A DNA stretch of 64,000 bases from Paralvinella palmiformis. Taxonomy: Eukaryota; Annelida; Polychaeta; Terebellida; Alvinellidae. The position numbers and the translations under genes were made by a program. Under the pieces are notes generated by a model. That model worked only from the letters and a program-made list of their open reading frames with translations, was not told where the DNA came from and did no database searches. This document shows positions 23,150-35,780 of this stretch, one piece after another (positions within the stretch are counted from its first letter, which is position 1; each line of letters starts with the position of its first letter). The stretch lies in the NCBI GenBank assembly GCA_025642065.1, contig JAODUP010000417.1, positions 90,001-154,000 of the forward strand, given 5' to 3'.

Positions 23150-26125
23150 AACAATAATTCTTTATAATATTTTAAAAAAACATTAAAACGAGATCACTCA
23201 TATTCGAATCCAATGATTATTAGTATGTGGGCCTTGTCGGCACACGGGCGGGACCTCCCAGGAACCTATGAGACCTATTATATTTGTTTCCTGAAACCTC
23301 TTCCAACATGAAAAAAGGATTCGAAATGGCGTCATTCGGCTTCAAGGAATTTTGAAAATGGTATTGCTAACGGGCCCACAGACTATACATGTTGTTTTTC
23401 ACATGGTTACATATTCATTCTACGATTCCCATATTTTAATCAGAGGATTTAACTGACATTTAGATATATTGTTTTCTTGGTAAAACCGCATTAACTCTGA
23501 AGTCTAATGTGACAGATTCTAACACTTGGCATTCGAAATCGAGTGAAATAAGTGAGGCTTTGTTAGTGATTATGGCAAGTAATAACAAAGAAAAGAACCT
23601 CATTCTTATTTAATAAGAATAAGATATATTTTTAGCGGAATAAAATCTGATGATAATTGAAAACCATTCAAGAAGCTTCAGACAAGGCGATTCTACATCA
23701 ACTCTCAGTTGATCTCGTTTCATTAATTACTTTATTTACAGTTCCCCAATAATTGAATAAATGTTTTGTATTTCTTAAATTAATGCTAGATCAGAGGAAC
23801 ATTTGAACAAAACTTCAAAATCTGCTGATAGGGGTTATAATAAGCTTCAATTTAAAATTATATTTGAATGGTAAATTAAAATAAATTTTGCTGATAAGAC
23901 AAATACTGTATAATATTGTGGTAACTTCCATTATTACTTTATTAGTAAATTGCACAGAAACAAAAAAACAACAACAAAGAATATGCGATTATAAACTGGT
24001 GATAGACAATATGAATGAAACATCTCCTGAAATAAAGTATTTCAACTTATTTTAATCCTTTATTGTTTACTTCTTTGAAAGATCTGACGAAAAGACGAAT
24101 GAAATGGAAAATATGATTATATTAATATCAGTATATTGCTCAAATTTAATATCTGAAATTGTCAAGTAATTATCAAATTTACTATGTCATTAAAGGGAGA
24201 AATGCCATTCAAAGAATTCGGGCAGACGTACAATTCTTAGTTGACTCCTCTGATGTGTTCATTTGAAATATGCTATTGTCTTATTTTTAAATATATGTAA
24301 ATACATAATATATCACCTGCAATTCATACTAATTTGTATACCTTAACTCTGAATAAAGGTATCCCCAAAATGTATTAAGCTATACCTGTATTAAGCTATA
24401 TCTTTCATAATGGGTGGAACAGTTGCATCTAACATATTACCTAAAGAAATCAATGGAACCTATAACCTGCAATTCGACTGGTACTGTAGATATCCCCAGG
24501 ATACATTACACCAGAGTAGCCTTTGACAGGTTGGGCGTTATTAGGATAACGAAGCAGTATATATCTGCATCCAACTCGTAAATCAACTGCAACCATTAAA
24601 GTAACTGATCAGTAGAAACAAGCATATATTATTTTAACGTTAGGCAATAGCATCACTAAAACAGCATCATCTGCCAAAAAGATAAACTCAGAGATAGCAA
24701 TACTTATTACGTGAGAGAGTGGATCAAATGAACTTTCTATTTATTGGCAAAACGTATCTACATTTATAACCTATCGAGACACAGTGAAAATAATGTGTTG
24801 CCCTATGGTCATATAATCATTTGCTGTGGCATAAATTATAGATAAAAACGCCAATATTCTATCATCTATAGTTATGTATCCGTATCTTCCAAATAGTATT
24901 ACATGTGTATATATTCCCATTTCTTAGATATCCATATCATACATTCGTGTATATGTAACATCGCTAAATGTTGCATAGAAGTCACATTAATCTATTTAGA
25001 ATTTCTTTAGGATTATTGTTGGTAGATTCACATAATATTAACGTTAATTCCTGTTTAATATTCAAAATTGTTCATACATTTAGTACCTTACAATAAATTC
25101 GTTACATCGAAAGGCATTTTCAATTACTTTTAAACTTCCAATGCCAATGGGACATATACACATACCACCATGTGCGAATGCACGTATACATTTATTTGAG
25201 AATAGAATCAGATATTATGGTATTAAATCCATGACGCATGACAATGATACGGATTCTGATATAACTTTTAGCCAATCACAATGGCATTTTATATCGCTGG
25301 TAGAATTATATTAAAAATAACTGCAGATATGAATTCGTTTATGCTACGAAATGTAAAATTTGCCTGAGTTTATGATTTAAACAGGTAGACAGTATTAATT
25401 TAATGCACTAGATATTTGTTCCCTAATTATATCTAGGATATGTAGCTAATAAAGGGTAGATTGTATGGACCTCATCATTCCTGGAATGCAGTTTGTGTCT
25501 TTCTAGAGGAATGATTACACAAAGTAAAAAGGTGAAAGCTCCATTAAGTTACACTTGACTTACATCTTATTTAAAGGTGCCTCCAGTTAAAGGGAACAAA
25601 ACCTCAAGCCTTAACAACAAGTTCAGTGTATATAATTTTTTTCACATTCTTTAATGCTGTATTTATAGCTTGCCTGAAAAATGATGAATGCATGTTTATA
25701 TAAATAGATGAGTTATCAAGTTATTTGTTGATGTTATCAACCTAGTTATAAGTCTTTATATTTGCTTTAGTAAACAATATTAATATGACGCAATGCATGA
25801 AGTAACAAAGAGGGAATAATGGCTGATACTGTATGAATTAATTCCTACAAGTCAAAATAATTTTATTTCGATTCATTGCCATAGTTTAGTTACTGAAGTA
25901 GAATTGATACCATGACGCTGTAACCCTCTTTGTTTTGCAATCTTCCGACAATTAAACATAAGTAAAGTTTAATTAAAATCTATGTATATGCCTTGGACCA
26001 TATATTCTAATTTTAGTTAGGTAATTAAGATTTTATCAACGACACAAATATTGTTATTTTAATTGTAAACAAGGTATATACAATTCGGAGACGCATGTGG
26101 AATTTGGCAATCTCTTTCAATTTAT
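23150..26125. other. Gene-free AT-rich stretch
   Basis: Nothing supportable. No open frame of note and no recognisable repeat beyond short homopolymers. Confidence 0.5.
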
Positions 26126-26128
26126 TCG

Positions 26129-26191
26129 CACACACACACACACACACATGCACACACACATACACACACACATACACACACACACACATAT
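26129..26191. repeat. (CA)n microsatellite
   Basis: CA repeat with ATG and ATA interruptions, directly next to a family-D copy. Confidence 0.96.
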
Positions 26192-26295
26192 AAATGAAAT
26201 ATATCAGCCAATACCAAATACAGTTGAAATAGGTACCAATAATGTAAAATAAGTGTAAAAGTGCTTATGTTCTTGTATGAAAAATTGGCTAATTA
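26192..26295 (+). mobile_element. Dispersed repeat family D
   Basis: AAATGAAATATATCAGCC, then CCAAATACAGTTGAAATAGG, then TGTTCTTGTATGAAAAATTG recur, reverse-complemented, at 40434-40515. This copy has about 25 extra bases in the middle. Both copies lie next to a dinucleotide array. Non-coding; family unknown. Confidence 0.7.
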
Positions 26296-26299
26296 ATAT

Positions 26300-27400
26300 T
26301 CGTATCCATATATTATTTGTCCCATCCATCTGAGTGATATGTCTATGTTTGTTAATATGCATCTCGCTGCATTGATATACCATTCGTATATTAAGTACAG
26401 CTCCAATTAGCATGTGGTTTAATATAAACAAGGTAAACAAGGGTCAATTATAATTACACTTTCGATCATTCCTATTTCTTGATATATTAGATGTGACAAT
26501 TTTGGAACTTCTGAATGCTGACATTTTATATCATACGTGACATAAGATGGATCGAATGAAATCAAATGTTGGCTATGTTACTTGTTAGCTAGTTGAAAAC
26601 AAAACAGGTAGATTTTCATACATGTATATATCAAAGTTACAAAGGTGTGCATAACAGACAGAGACTCTAGTTCCTGTGGAAAGTAGGTTGCCTGGCCACG
26701 ACCCTTTACCATATTTAAATATTATACTCTTAATAGAATCTAAGATTTGGGTTAAGGAACACATTCGCATCAACAAACACAGCCAGGTGCTTAATTCTGA
26801 CATACCAATCTCCACATTAATAATAACAATTTTAAACGAATCTTGGTTGTTATCCACTATGGCCAAACACCGTGCTTAGCCTTTTAATATGGATATGGCC
26901 TTATAACGTTGACATAGCGTCAACCTAGACTAGATTGCGACATAAATCAATTGACTTCCTTCACCTCGTATTTCTCAATTATGGCAATATTTAAACTACC
27001 TCTTCGCGTATTATATAATAATAATTTGATTATTATTACCATCATCACCAACATCATCACCACTACCACCACCACCATCATCGTAATCTCAATATGTCAA
27101 CTCTTAATATTGTTAGACATCCAGTGACAGTTAGAGTCATATTCTGTGAACATACTCAGCCTGAAGCAATGTCAGATTTAAACACCAGTCGGTTGCTTGA
27201 ATGACACTTATCTGCCATGAAACTAGGTATGTAGCTGATATTAACTTGTTTTACTGTTATTTCAAATTGAATAAGCAACGCTCTGATTATTTTGTTTTTA
27301 CGGTCAGATTGTCTTCATTCGACCTCATATGATATATCTGAGGTATTCAAATGATATGGTGTTTTTTGTTTTTGATAATTTTACTTAATTTGGACCGTAT
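26300..27400. other. Gene-free stretch
   Basis: Two opposed open frames overlap at 26585-26879; neither shows a domain or exon signals I trust. A degenerate ATC/ACC array lies at about 27037-27085. Confidence 0.4.
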
Positions 27401-27404
27401 GAAG

Positions 27405-27406
<2 letters not shown>

Positions 27407-27486
<80 letters not shown>
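27407..27486. repeat. (AT)n microsatellite
   Basis: Pure AT alternation. Confidence 0.97.
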
Positions 27487-27489
<3 letters not shown>

Positions 27490-27490
<1 letters not shown>

Positions 27491-29285
27491 TATCTAGTAC
27501 GCTTTGTTTGTTATTAACGATTCGAGTAATGATTTCTGTTTTAGTTGGCTATTTTCTTCTACAGGTTGAATCATTAAAAACGTTTTGATCCTCGTATCTA
27601 ATATCGATATATATCCTGGCCTAATATTTGAGAGTATATATCGGTTACCAAAGTTTAATTAATTCAAGTTGTATAAACAACAGTACTGCATTAAATCGTC
27701 AAATAATTTGTAAACCTTAATTTTTCTACTTTTTTAATAACACTTCGTGAACAATGTCTTATTATTATTATTAAAATGCATACACTTGGTTAGGTATCTG
27801 TCAGTAGCATTGACCATTTATATATATGTATATTTTCATGATTGATCCCCGTTAGCCAAATTCTTATTTATTTATGATAAATATCACAGATGCTCATGAT
27901 TCCTATTCCAGGATACGTGGTGAGTACCACTGTAATTACTGCATCATCTACAGTATTGATATAGAGGCTAGTAGCATATACATTGTGCAATTATATATAG
28001 AACACATGAGTTATAAATTTGAAATGATATTTATTGTTTACATCAAAACACATCTCTCTTAGATGTAATTTATTATTATTTTTCATACAGGTTTTGGGCT
28101 GCTACATTATCTATAGCTAGATATTCAGTTGGAATAGTATATGTTTGGATGATGTGATATTCTATGACAATTTTCTGAATAACGAATCAGGAACAAATAC
28201 AATATTCTCCTGGCCCACATATTATAAGCTGTTTTATATGAGTACATTGTTTTCATAGAATTTAATTAGTTTAATTAGTTCCAATACCTTTATTGTACTT
28301 TTGGAAATTAGTCACTCCGCCAACTATAGATTTATTAATTGGCGTATACTAAATAATATATTTGATTTAAGAGTCAGGTATCTCGTTGATGTTCAAGGTT
28401 CGTACCCATCAAGCAACAAAGAGAGTCACATACCTTTAGATCGACATAATCATATTCGAATGTTATCTAAGTATAAAGCACATTAAATCATTCAATAAAA
28501 AGGATATTTTCTTTTCTTTAAAGTTAGAACGTACAGTGTGCTCCGATACTAAGTATGTACTGGCTGATAACAAATATTTAGATTAATCATAAATCTTACA
28601 TAATTAAAAACGAGATAGCACATGCATTAGCTAACAAATTCAAAACGATATAACACACCAATATAGCACCCCTAATATATAAATTGTATGGTAATGCTTC
28701 ACCCCTTGTGATCAGCTAAATTTAACCGGATTTCGGATAAGCCAGGGCAAGTGCTTATCGTTAGCTAGGAGTGTCCTGGTTTGCCATTGATAAGACCATG
28801 ACTTTGCAAGGTGATAAAGTGATGTGAAAATTGAATCAGATCAGCGGAGCACTGCGAAATAAGCCGATTTGGTTACTCTACTTCACTATATCTGTAGAGA
28901 AGTGGTTGTCATTTATTGATAAACGTTACACTCTAGTGTTATGTTAAAACATTAACGCCTGATATAATTAGCTTTAATGTTAATTCTGTAGTCTATGTAA
29001 GTGAAGTATTCATCTTCTGTGTTTTTTCTGTTCTTTGTTCTTTTAAAAAAATTCGATGTCATAATATATTTTTGTGACATATCAATGACTTTAAAGTATA
29101 ATGTTTTAATATAAATTTACATCAATATATCCTCCACTGTAAACTGCATGTGCATAAAATAAACATGAACTGAAGGAAGATTTATTGCCTAGATATTTAT
29201 CATCTTCATCCACTCGATCACTAACTCAGTAACTATGTAACTCATTGTATAATTTTCCGTATAATAATTGAGTAATTGAGGGAGT
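27490..29285. other. Gene-free stretch
   Basis: No supported gene. A slightly GC-richer patch at 28690-28910 was examined on both strands for the missing last exon of the nearby GPCR pseudogene, and no NPxxY-type segment was found. Confidence 0.4.
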
Positions 29286-29290
29286 AATTA

Positions 29291-29372
29291 AGTGAGTGTG
29301 CGAGAGTGAAGTGAGTGAGTGAGTGAGTGAGTGAGTGAGTCAGTCAGTGAGTCAGTGAGTCAGTGAGTCAAT
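29291..29372. repeat. (GTGA)n tetranucleotide microsatellite
   Basis: GTGA repeat with GTCA variants towards the right end. Confidence 0.94.
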
Positions 29373-29510
29373 GAGAATAAACGCTTTTGCTCAACAGGAC
29401 GACGTAAATGTCATTTTCAGGTAGCTAGGTATGACATTTGTCGCTAGACATAATATAGCTTAATTACTTTTACGATAACTATAATAGTATCCAATTAATG
29501 CTATTAAATA

Positions 29511-29514
29511 CTAC

Positions 29515-29548
<34 letters not shown>

Positions 29549-29590
29549 TTTATAATAACGATGATAATAATAATAATAATAATAATAGGA
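29511..29590. repeat. (CTA)n-(ATA)n microsatellite
   Basis: A CTA array passes into AATAAT. Confidence 0.94.
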
Positions 29591-30106
29591 GTACGCAAAA
29601 CAATAAAGCTATCGTATTACAGCTAATACTGAGAGGGATGTCGAATGATGAGGAAGAGAAATAGGCCGTATATTATTCAATGTTGATATTGCCACTAGTG
29701 CTATGTCTTGTGACAGTATTGTTGAACTTAATATAATGCAGTAAGCTAACTATAATTTACTTATTTAGTAAAACAAAATATCAATATGGACAAACATATT
29801 CGTAGGATAGACTTAATTTTCTGACCAGAAATATCCCTCTCTAAAATATTTATATCAAATTTAGTAACTTGAAATTATGAAGTTGCATTTTTTTGTTACT
29901 TTCAATTGTATGATAGGAACGTAAATTTATAGGAGTGCTAAATTGTCCCTGTAACAAAAGTACGCGAATACGTCTGACTAGTTCATTAATATTTAAACTA
30001 CTTTTTTATGAAAATGTCTAGATCACATAAAATAAAATAATAGGTACAATTTCAATTAAATTAATTTTGTTTTCCCTTTCCTTAATCAAAGCTAAAAAGA
30101 AAAAGC

Positions 30107-30550
30107 TTAAAATTTAAATATGTCGGTGTTGGCTTTAGATGTCGTGGTATACCTGGAAAACAAATCGTTGTCGTGGTTCTGTCGACTTAGTAAGATGGCA
30201 CAACCTGTCCTGGCGGCGTCATGAACTGTGATCAATATGGCATACATACCAGATAGTGACATCAGGCGTTGTAAGAGTACTCCTTCATAACTGACGATCA
30301 GCGCAACGGATATAACAGCCGAGCCGACGAGAGATGATTTGTTCGCAGTGTCTCGATCGCCCCGGGTGAAACCTCGGGACAGAAATCGGGTATAACAACA
30401 CATAGCTCGCCAAGGTAGGTATTACACAAACTCCTTTATTAAACCAACAAGGAGTGACCGAAAATACAAACGCTGTAAACTTCGATGGCTGATAGAAAGC
30501 CGAGAACGACTTTCATTGGATGGCCGGAGGAAAGACACCTAAAGTAAGGC
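30107..30550 (-). pseudogene. Degenerate GPCR paralogue (TM2, TM4-TM6 remnants)
   Basis: On the reverse strand this segment is plainly related to the receptor exon at 413-1477. The open part, 30107-30403, contains TVHDAARTGCAILLSRQNHD against KVHDAIRTGRTISLSRQEQD in the intact gene. At DNA level 41 of 48 bases agree over 30179-30226. Further 5', 30481-30527 gives GHPMKVVLGFLSAIEVYS, matching TM2 GRPLNVLVGFVSVADLYI. Damage seen: the TM3 region is missing between TM2 and TM4, an in-frame TAA lies at 30422-30424, the TM4 residues are partly recovered only in another frame, and the copy ends inside TM6 with no last exon found. It is therefore an inactive duplicate in inverted orientation, about 26 kb from the functional copy. 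Confidence 0.85.
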
Positions 30551-30830
30551 CTACAGAGCGGAATGGCACGATACTAACTTCCTATCGAGGGTTAAATTGT
30601 ATAACAAAGTTCTTTTACTCAACCAAATTCAGTCGGGGGCAAGCAAGACGTATCTTCTCTGTTGTTCACGGTGGTGAGGAAACTACCAATTTCGAAGATG
30701 GACAGCACTTATTTGGTGTTACCTTGAGAGGCCTTCTGCCACTGGGTTGCGATTATCCCGGTCGGTATAATGATAGAGCGAAGACGTGGCTGCTGGCACT
30801 AGTCAGTGGTAGCTGATGATTACGGCTAGT
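30551..30830 (-). pseudogene. Possible 5' part of the GPCR pseudogene
   Basis: This stretch stays GC-rich, like the receptor exons and unlike its surroundings, and lies where TM1 and the N-terminus of the pseudogene should be. Only a weak TM1-end similarity is visible near 30541-30560, with several stops in all reverse frames. The 98-codon forward open frame at 30520-30816 runs antisense to receptor-like sequence and has no recognisable domain, so I do not call it a gene. Confidence 0.4.
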
Positions 30831-31025
30831 AGTTAGAAAAGGGTTAGATGGATTATTTACTTGTAAGTTGGTGATGATATTAGGTGAGAGCTAGTGGTTT
30901 ATTGCCAGTTCAGGGGTTGTACTTGTCGTTTTAAGATGTGTTAAAGTGACCTATTACGTGTTCGTATTGGTGCACTTGCTGGGAAGTAAGCGAATTTGAT
31001 TTTTCCGGATATACCGATTGTCTTG

Positions 31026-31140
31026 CACACTCTCCCCCCTCTCTCTCCCTCTCCCTTTCACTCTCCCTCCCACCCTCATTCTCTCCCCCTTCCTCTCTCT
31101 ATGGTCTCTCCATTTCTGTCTCCCTCCACCCTCTCTCTCA
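31026..31140. repeat. Pyrimidine-rich (CTCTCCC)-type low-complexity tract
   Basis: About 115 bp almost entirely C and T on the + strand. Pro/Ser/Leu-rich frames over it are artefacts. Confidence 0.9.
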
Positions 31141-31179
31141 AAGGATCAATTTATTTATATTCTATTGATGTTAAACCAC

Positions 31180-31498
31180 ATGCATGCGTTGTTAAGTACA
31201 AGCTGTGGTGTCAAATTGTGCTTTTATGTAAGTCTCCCCTTTTTGATCGTAGTTTACAACAACCTCTTATCTGTGGGTGTGGCATATTTGTCACACTCAA
31301 AAGCGGATAGTCTAGGCCCGACAGGCTGATGAGTAGCCAAGACACGTAAGATCTACGTATGTAGTAATGTGTAGCTTTTTGTATGCTTAAATTCAACTTT
31401 ATATTGATTTAACTATGCATTGATTAATGAAGATATAGATTGTAAAGGATGTACAATGTTTGTATGTTCCGAGTCAGAGTTACCCTATGCATACTTAA
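31180..31498 (+). mobile_element. Dispersed repeat family B, divergent copy
   Basis: It shares CTGTGGTGTCAAA, GGCATATTTGTC, AAAGCGGATAG and CAGGCTGATGAGTAG (or close variants) with 11895-12110. Downstream it shares a weaker AAGGATGT...ACCCTA...TTAAACACAC path leading into a (CA)n array at 31499. Confidence 0.65.
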
Positions 31499-31532
31499 AC
31501 ACACACACACACACATATGCACACACACATAT

Positions 31533-31587
<55 letters not shown>
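31499..31587. repeat. (CA)n microsatellite
   Basis: CA repeat with two ATATG interruptions, at the 3' end of a family-B copy. Confidence 0.96.
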
Positions 31588-31588
<1 letters not shown>

Positions 31589-31675
31589 TTAATAATTATA
31601 ATAATTACAAGAATAAGAATAAATGTGAAACATATTTTTAATAAATGTCTGAGGCTGCATCGTTTGTTTGTCGAT

Positions 31676-31745
31676 CCGTGATGGCGCAGGTCGATAAAGC
31701 GTAGGATTCGAAGCCAAATTGTCGCGGCTTTCAGGCTGGAATGTT
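31676..31745 (+). mobile_element. tRNA-derived SINE head (degenerate)
   Basis: TGATGGCGCAGG (box-A-like, about 31680-31691) then GATAAAGCGTAGGATTCGAA and TTGTCGCGG follow the pattern of common tRNA-type SINE heads. The box B is damaged (GGCTTTCAGGC), so it is probably an old copy. Confidence 0.5.
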
Positions 31746-31829
31746 GCCATGTGACGACTGGTTCACTCATCAATAAAAATGACAACCAGGCAAGATGTTT
31801 AGTATATGCCATAGGTTGCAAAACAATGT

Positions 31830-33600
31830 ATTAAGTTAGATTTCCACGAAATCATTAACTCATAGATCCAGCAGTGCTTATGTATAATGTATTCTCTTCT
31901 TGTTGTCACAAACTAACATGTACCAAATGAACGCTCTCGGTTGTGCTGTTATGACATTAATTAAAGAAACGTGGATGCAAGAAATGTAGTGTTTTGAAAT
32001 GGGATATGACAATTAAACAAATATTGATATATAAACACAAACTGTTATGTGTTGCCAAGTCGTTGTGCAAACATTCAAATGATGTGTTTGTTTGTCTTAC
32101 TCTATCTGCAACAATTCGCCTTTGCTTAGATCAATCAAAATTAGAAATTCCCAGAATACAACAGCCAGTACTTGAATATCATGAGTGGATCATTATTTTA
32201 TGTGTATTTTGGTTTGTGCATTGTTCATGTTGCATTTTACGTACGACCTTATATTCATGTCACTTTTATTTCCCCCTTCTTTTCTTTTTATCTATCCGTA
32301 GATATCCATCTATTAAAACAATAAACAACTGTTATTTTCATATGGGTGATTCAAACTAATTAAACAATTATACTAAAGTAATTTCAACTAAAGTAGAACA
32401 TTGTTCATTGTACTAGTATATGGCCCTTACGAATGCCTTACCCGAAGATAAATTTAAATGTAAAAATTATGATAACCAGAAGTTATACCAGATAAGTAGA
32501 TAATTATTGACTGAAGAACATTGTAATTTGGTTTCAGATGTATAACAAAGTACAGATGTAATTAGATACTGCTGATCTTTCATATAACTAATTCAAGCAG
32601 TTTGCAAGATGTTTTTGATTTTAGATGTACATGCTGCAGGATTAGTCAGCGAGATTGTCGTGCTTGACAATAATAAGGTAAAAATAAACCTACATTAAAC
32701 TAAATTATCATGAAATTCGTGAGTTTTTATCTAATTTGAGGATTGTGGCCTACTGTTTGCCTCATGTGTCTATTAATTTTTAGATAAGTAACCATAGTAC
32801 GCGAGGATTTGATATTGAAATAGCTTTAAACATATATGCAGTAAGACAGTTAAATATAAGCTAGAAGATATGTTATATTATTGACAAACACAACAAATCA
32901 GTTATTAGTATTTTCAGTTAACATTTTGGGAACCGTACACGCTGATAAAGCCTGTCTCCTGATGACACACAAGTATGTTCATCATCGGAAGTGTTTGTAA
33001 AACGACATTGTTGATTTTGGATTATGTGCAATTAGCAACATTTTAAACTTAAATGATAATAAAGAACACATTATGTATATTGTTCATCCCCATTATTTAA
33101 TAAACCCAAAAATCAAGCTAACCTCATGAATAATATTTGTTAACACTGATTTTAATATTGTCAGCTATTGTGTTAATGGTACCACCAGCCTAAAGTCACA
33201 ATTGACATACAAATATTCACAACAAACACACGTAAACTACGTATTTATAATCGTTATTTGCCTCATGTTATATCTACTGTCCTGGTGGAACACTAGCAAG
33301 ATAGGCGCAGCTATGGGAATGATAGAACATATACTAATATTACTAAACTATTAGATGAGCAGTACTTGGAATACTGTTTAACCATTTAATGACAACGGTA
33401 CTATCAATGATATTATAATTACTATTTAGCTGTCATTGTAATATAGTTTGATAATGCAAGATGTTGATTGGTAAGCCATAATATGTTGAAATTGTATCAT
33501 AAAGAATAGCGTAAGTGTCAAGAACAATATACCCCTAATTGATATTTGTAATTATATATGCATGAACCTTTAAATAAATTCACAGAAATTCTCGGACACA
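31830..33600. other. Gene-free stretch
   Basis: The 121-codon frame at 31994-32359 begins at a TTG, has no domain I recognise and shows no splice or composition support. Nothing else is supportable. Confidence 0.45.
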
Positions 33601-33619
33601 CATAATTATAGTATTACTT

Positions 33620-33850
33620 TCACTACAACTATTATTATTACCGCTACCGATACTACTATCAATACGGCTAATGCCACCTTTACCACAACTACTATTAGTG
33701 TCACTACAACTTCTACTACAACTACTACTACTGCTACTGCTACTGTAACTACGTCCACAACTAATACTATTACTTATACTACTAGTGGTGCTTATATTAA
33801 TACTTTTACTAATACTATTTTTATTGATATTATTACTAGTAGCCTCAAAA
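33620..33850. repeat. Degenerate (CTA)n trinucleotide array
   Basis: ACT/CTA/TTA repeats with many substitutions. Confidence 0.85.
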
Positions 33851-34751
33851 GTAAGAGCATAAATATGTATGTTGACAGGAGTAATCGTGAATATAATATT
33901 ATTCGTGGACTTATTGTATTAGTGTCAATGTAAGTGGCAACAGTTCACTAGAATTTGTATTATTACCCTGATATCATTTTCGCGTATAACTCAATTAATC
34001 CTATAGAATAAATGATTCCTGATTAGAAAAAAAAAATATCGGTTAAATGTCTAATTGAGTTTTTACGGACATTTTAATTGGAATATAACACTACCGTGCA
34101 TTCACTGGCTCCTGGTATTTAGGTCACTTTATTAAATATTGATTATTATTATTATTATTATTATTGTTGTAGAGATAATAATAATAGCGATATTATATTG
34201 CAAATAACATAATTAATAATGACACATTAATTAAAAGTAGGAGATATTAGGTGATAGCGAAGTAAATACAACTAAATGGTATTATTGTTATCGCTATGGT
34301 AGAGTTTCTTTTAAACATTTATCTATTATCATAATATATCAAATAAGCAGTCTACATTAAAAACAGTCACCTTGCAATTAATAAGCTTTTGGACATTATC
34401 CATACAAAAATAAGCTCTATCAGATTTTTAACAACAACTTTATTAGGTAAACAAATGTTTCACTCTGTCTTTTTACTGAAGGATGAAATATCACACACAA
34501 ATAAGTAATACTCAAGAATTAATCGTCACTGTATGCCTCATTTTAACTCCCAACCCATTACTTAGTTCAAACAAGCCAATCCGGGTATCAGTCAAATACC
34601 AAGGAACGCAAATAGCACAACTATTTAGCTCCAAATGTCAACAAAGATGGATGTTGTCATAAATGTCGAACCCATAGCTAGCTTAGACGACAAGTAAGTG
34701 ATGTATAGCATCGCTAAAGCATTCGACAGCTGGATGGTTGGAAGTGGGGAA

Positions 34752-35193
34752 GTGGGAGTAGGGTAGGCCCTATAAAACAATTAGATGGCTTGTGGGAGTA
34801 GGGTAGGCCCTATACAACAATTAACTGGCTTGTGGGAGTAGGGTAGGCCCTATAAAACAATTAGCTGGCTTGTGGGAGTAGGGTAGGCCCTATAAAACAA
34901 TTAGCTGGCTTGTGGGAGTAGGGTAGGCCCTATACAACAATTAGTTGGCTTGTGGGAGTAGGGTAGGCCCTATAAAAAAATTAGCTGGCTTGTGGGAGTA
35001 GGGTAGGCCCTATAAAACAATTAGCTGGCTTGTGGGAGTAGGGTAGGCCCTATAAAACAATTAGCTGGCTTGTGGGAGTAGGGTAGGCCCTATAAAACCA
35101 TTAGCTGGCTTGTGGGAGTAGGGTAGGCCCTATAAAACCATTAGCTGGCTTGTGGGAGTAGGGTAGGCCCTATAAAACAATTAAATGGCTTGG
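34752..35193. repeat. 40-bp minisatellite, 11 copies
   Basis: The anchor GGGTAGGCCCTATA starts at 34761 and recurs every 40 bp exactly at 34801, 34841, 34881, 34921, 34961, 35001, 35041, 35081, 35121 and 35161. Units differ by only one to three bases, at AAAACAA versus ACAACAA, AAAACCA or AAAAAAA and at TAGCTGG versus TAACTGG, TAGTTGG, TAGATGG or TAAATGG. The last unit loses the pattern at GGTAAGG. No indels are seen between units, which points to recent expansion. Confidence 0.98.
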
Positions 35194-35491
35194 TAAGGAC
35201 AATATTCCATAAACTATTGGTGTATCGTCCTATCCCTTCGACGGCATACATTACGAGGACAGGGAAAGATTCAGTGGATATAAAAGGCGTTGATGCTCGA
35301 AGCCAAAACTGTCCTCCAGTAAGAGAATGTGGCGGAATCTTAGGAATCTTAGTCTATGTCTCCGTTTGATTAGAGAGTAGGGTGGATATTGTTTGGTCAT
35401 TTATTTGGAGAACAAATATATGATGAATCTGCCATCACAGATTACAATAGGTGGTCGATATTAACACATGTTAACCAGGTAATAACATACA

Positions 35492-35780
35492 TATACACAC
35501 CCACACACACACCCGCCTATCTCCAACACACAAACAAACACAAATACATACATACATACACACACATATATACATACACCCAAACACATACACACATACA
35601 CACACACACGTATATGTGTATGTGTATGTTTTTATGTGTGAATATGGGTGCATATGCGTAAGTGAGAGTTTGCCGGTTTACGTGTGAGTATGTTTGTATG
35701 TGCATATATTGGCTTATATGTATGTATGTGTGTGTGTGCGTGTTTGTGTGTAAGTGGGTTTGGTATGATTATATATGGGG
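35492..35780. repeat. (CA)n then (TG)n low-complexity block
   Basis: A CA/TACA-rich half (about 35492-35610) is followed by a TG-rich half (about 35610-35770) and a G-run at 35778-35787. The block is roughly self-complementary overall. Confidence 0.85.

Noticed and set aside
28690..28910. Possible last exon of the GPCR pseudogene
   Set aside because: Neither strand gives an NPxxY-type TM7 or the flanking receptor sequence.
30520..30816. 98-codon forward open frame
   Set aside because: It lies antisense to, and partly overlaps, the GPCR pseudogene; there is no domain or splice support.
31994..32359. 121-codon forward frame with a hydrophobic, Cys-containing middle
   Set aside because: It has a TTG start, base composition like its surroundings, no domain and no splice signals.
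32955..33010. CCTGATGA ... TCATCATCGGAAG, resembling the hammerhead-like end of Penelope-type elements
   Set aside because: The core reads GGAAG, not GAAA, and no reverse transcriptase or GIY-YIG coding is found near it.
34752..35193. CRISPR-like array
   Set aside because: Units are contiguous 40-bp repeats with no variable spacers, and the genome is eukaryotic.
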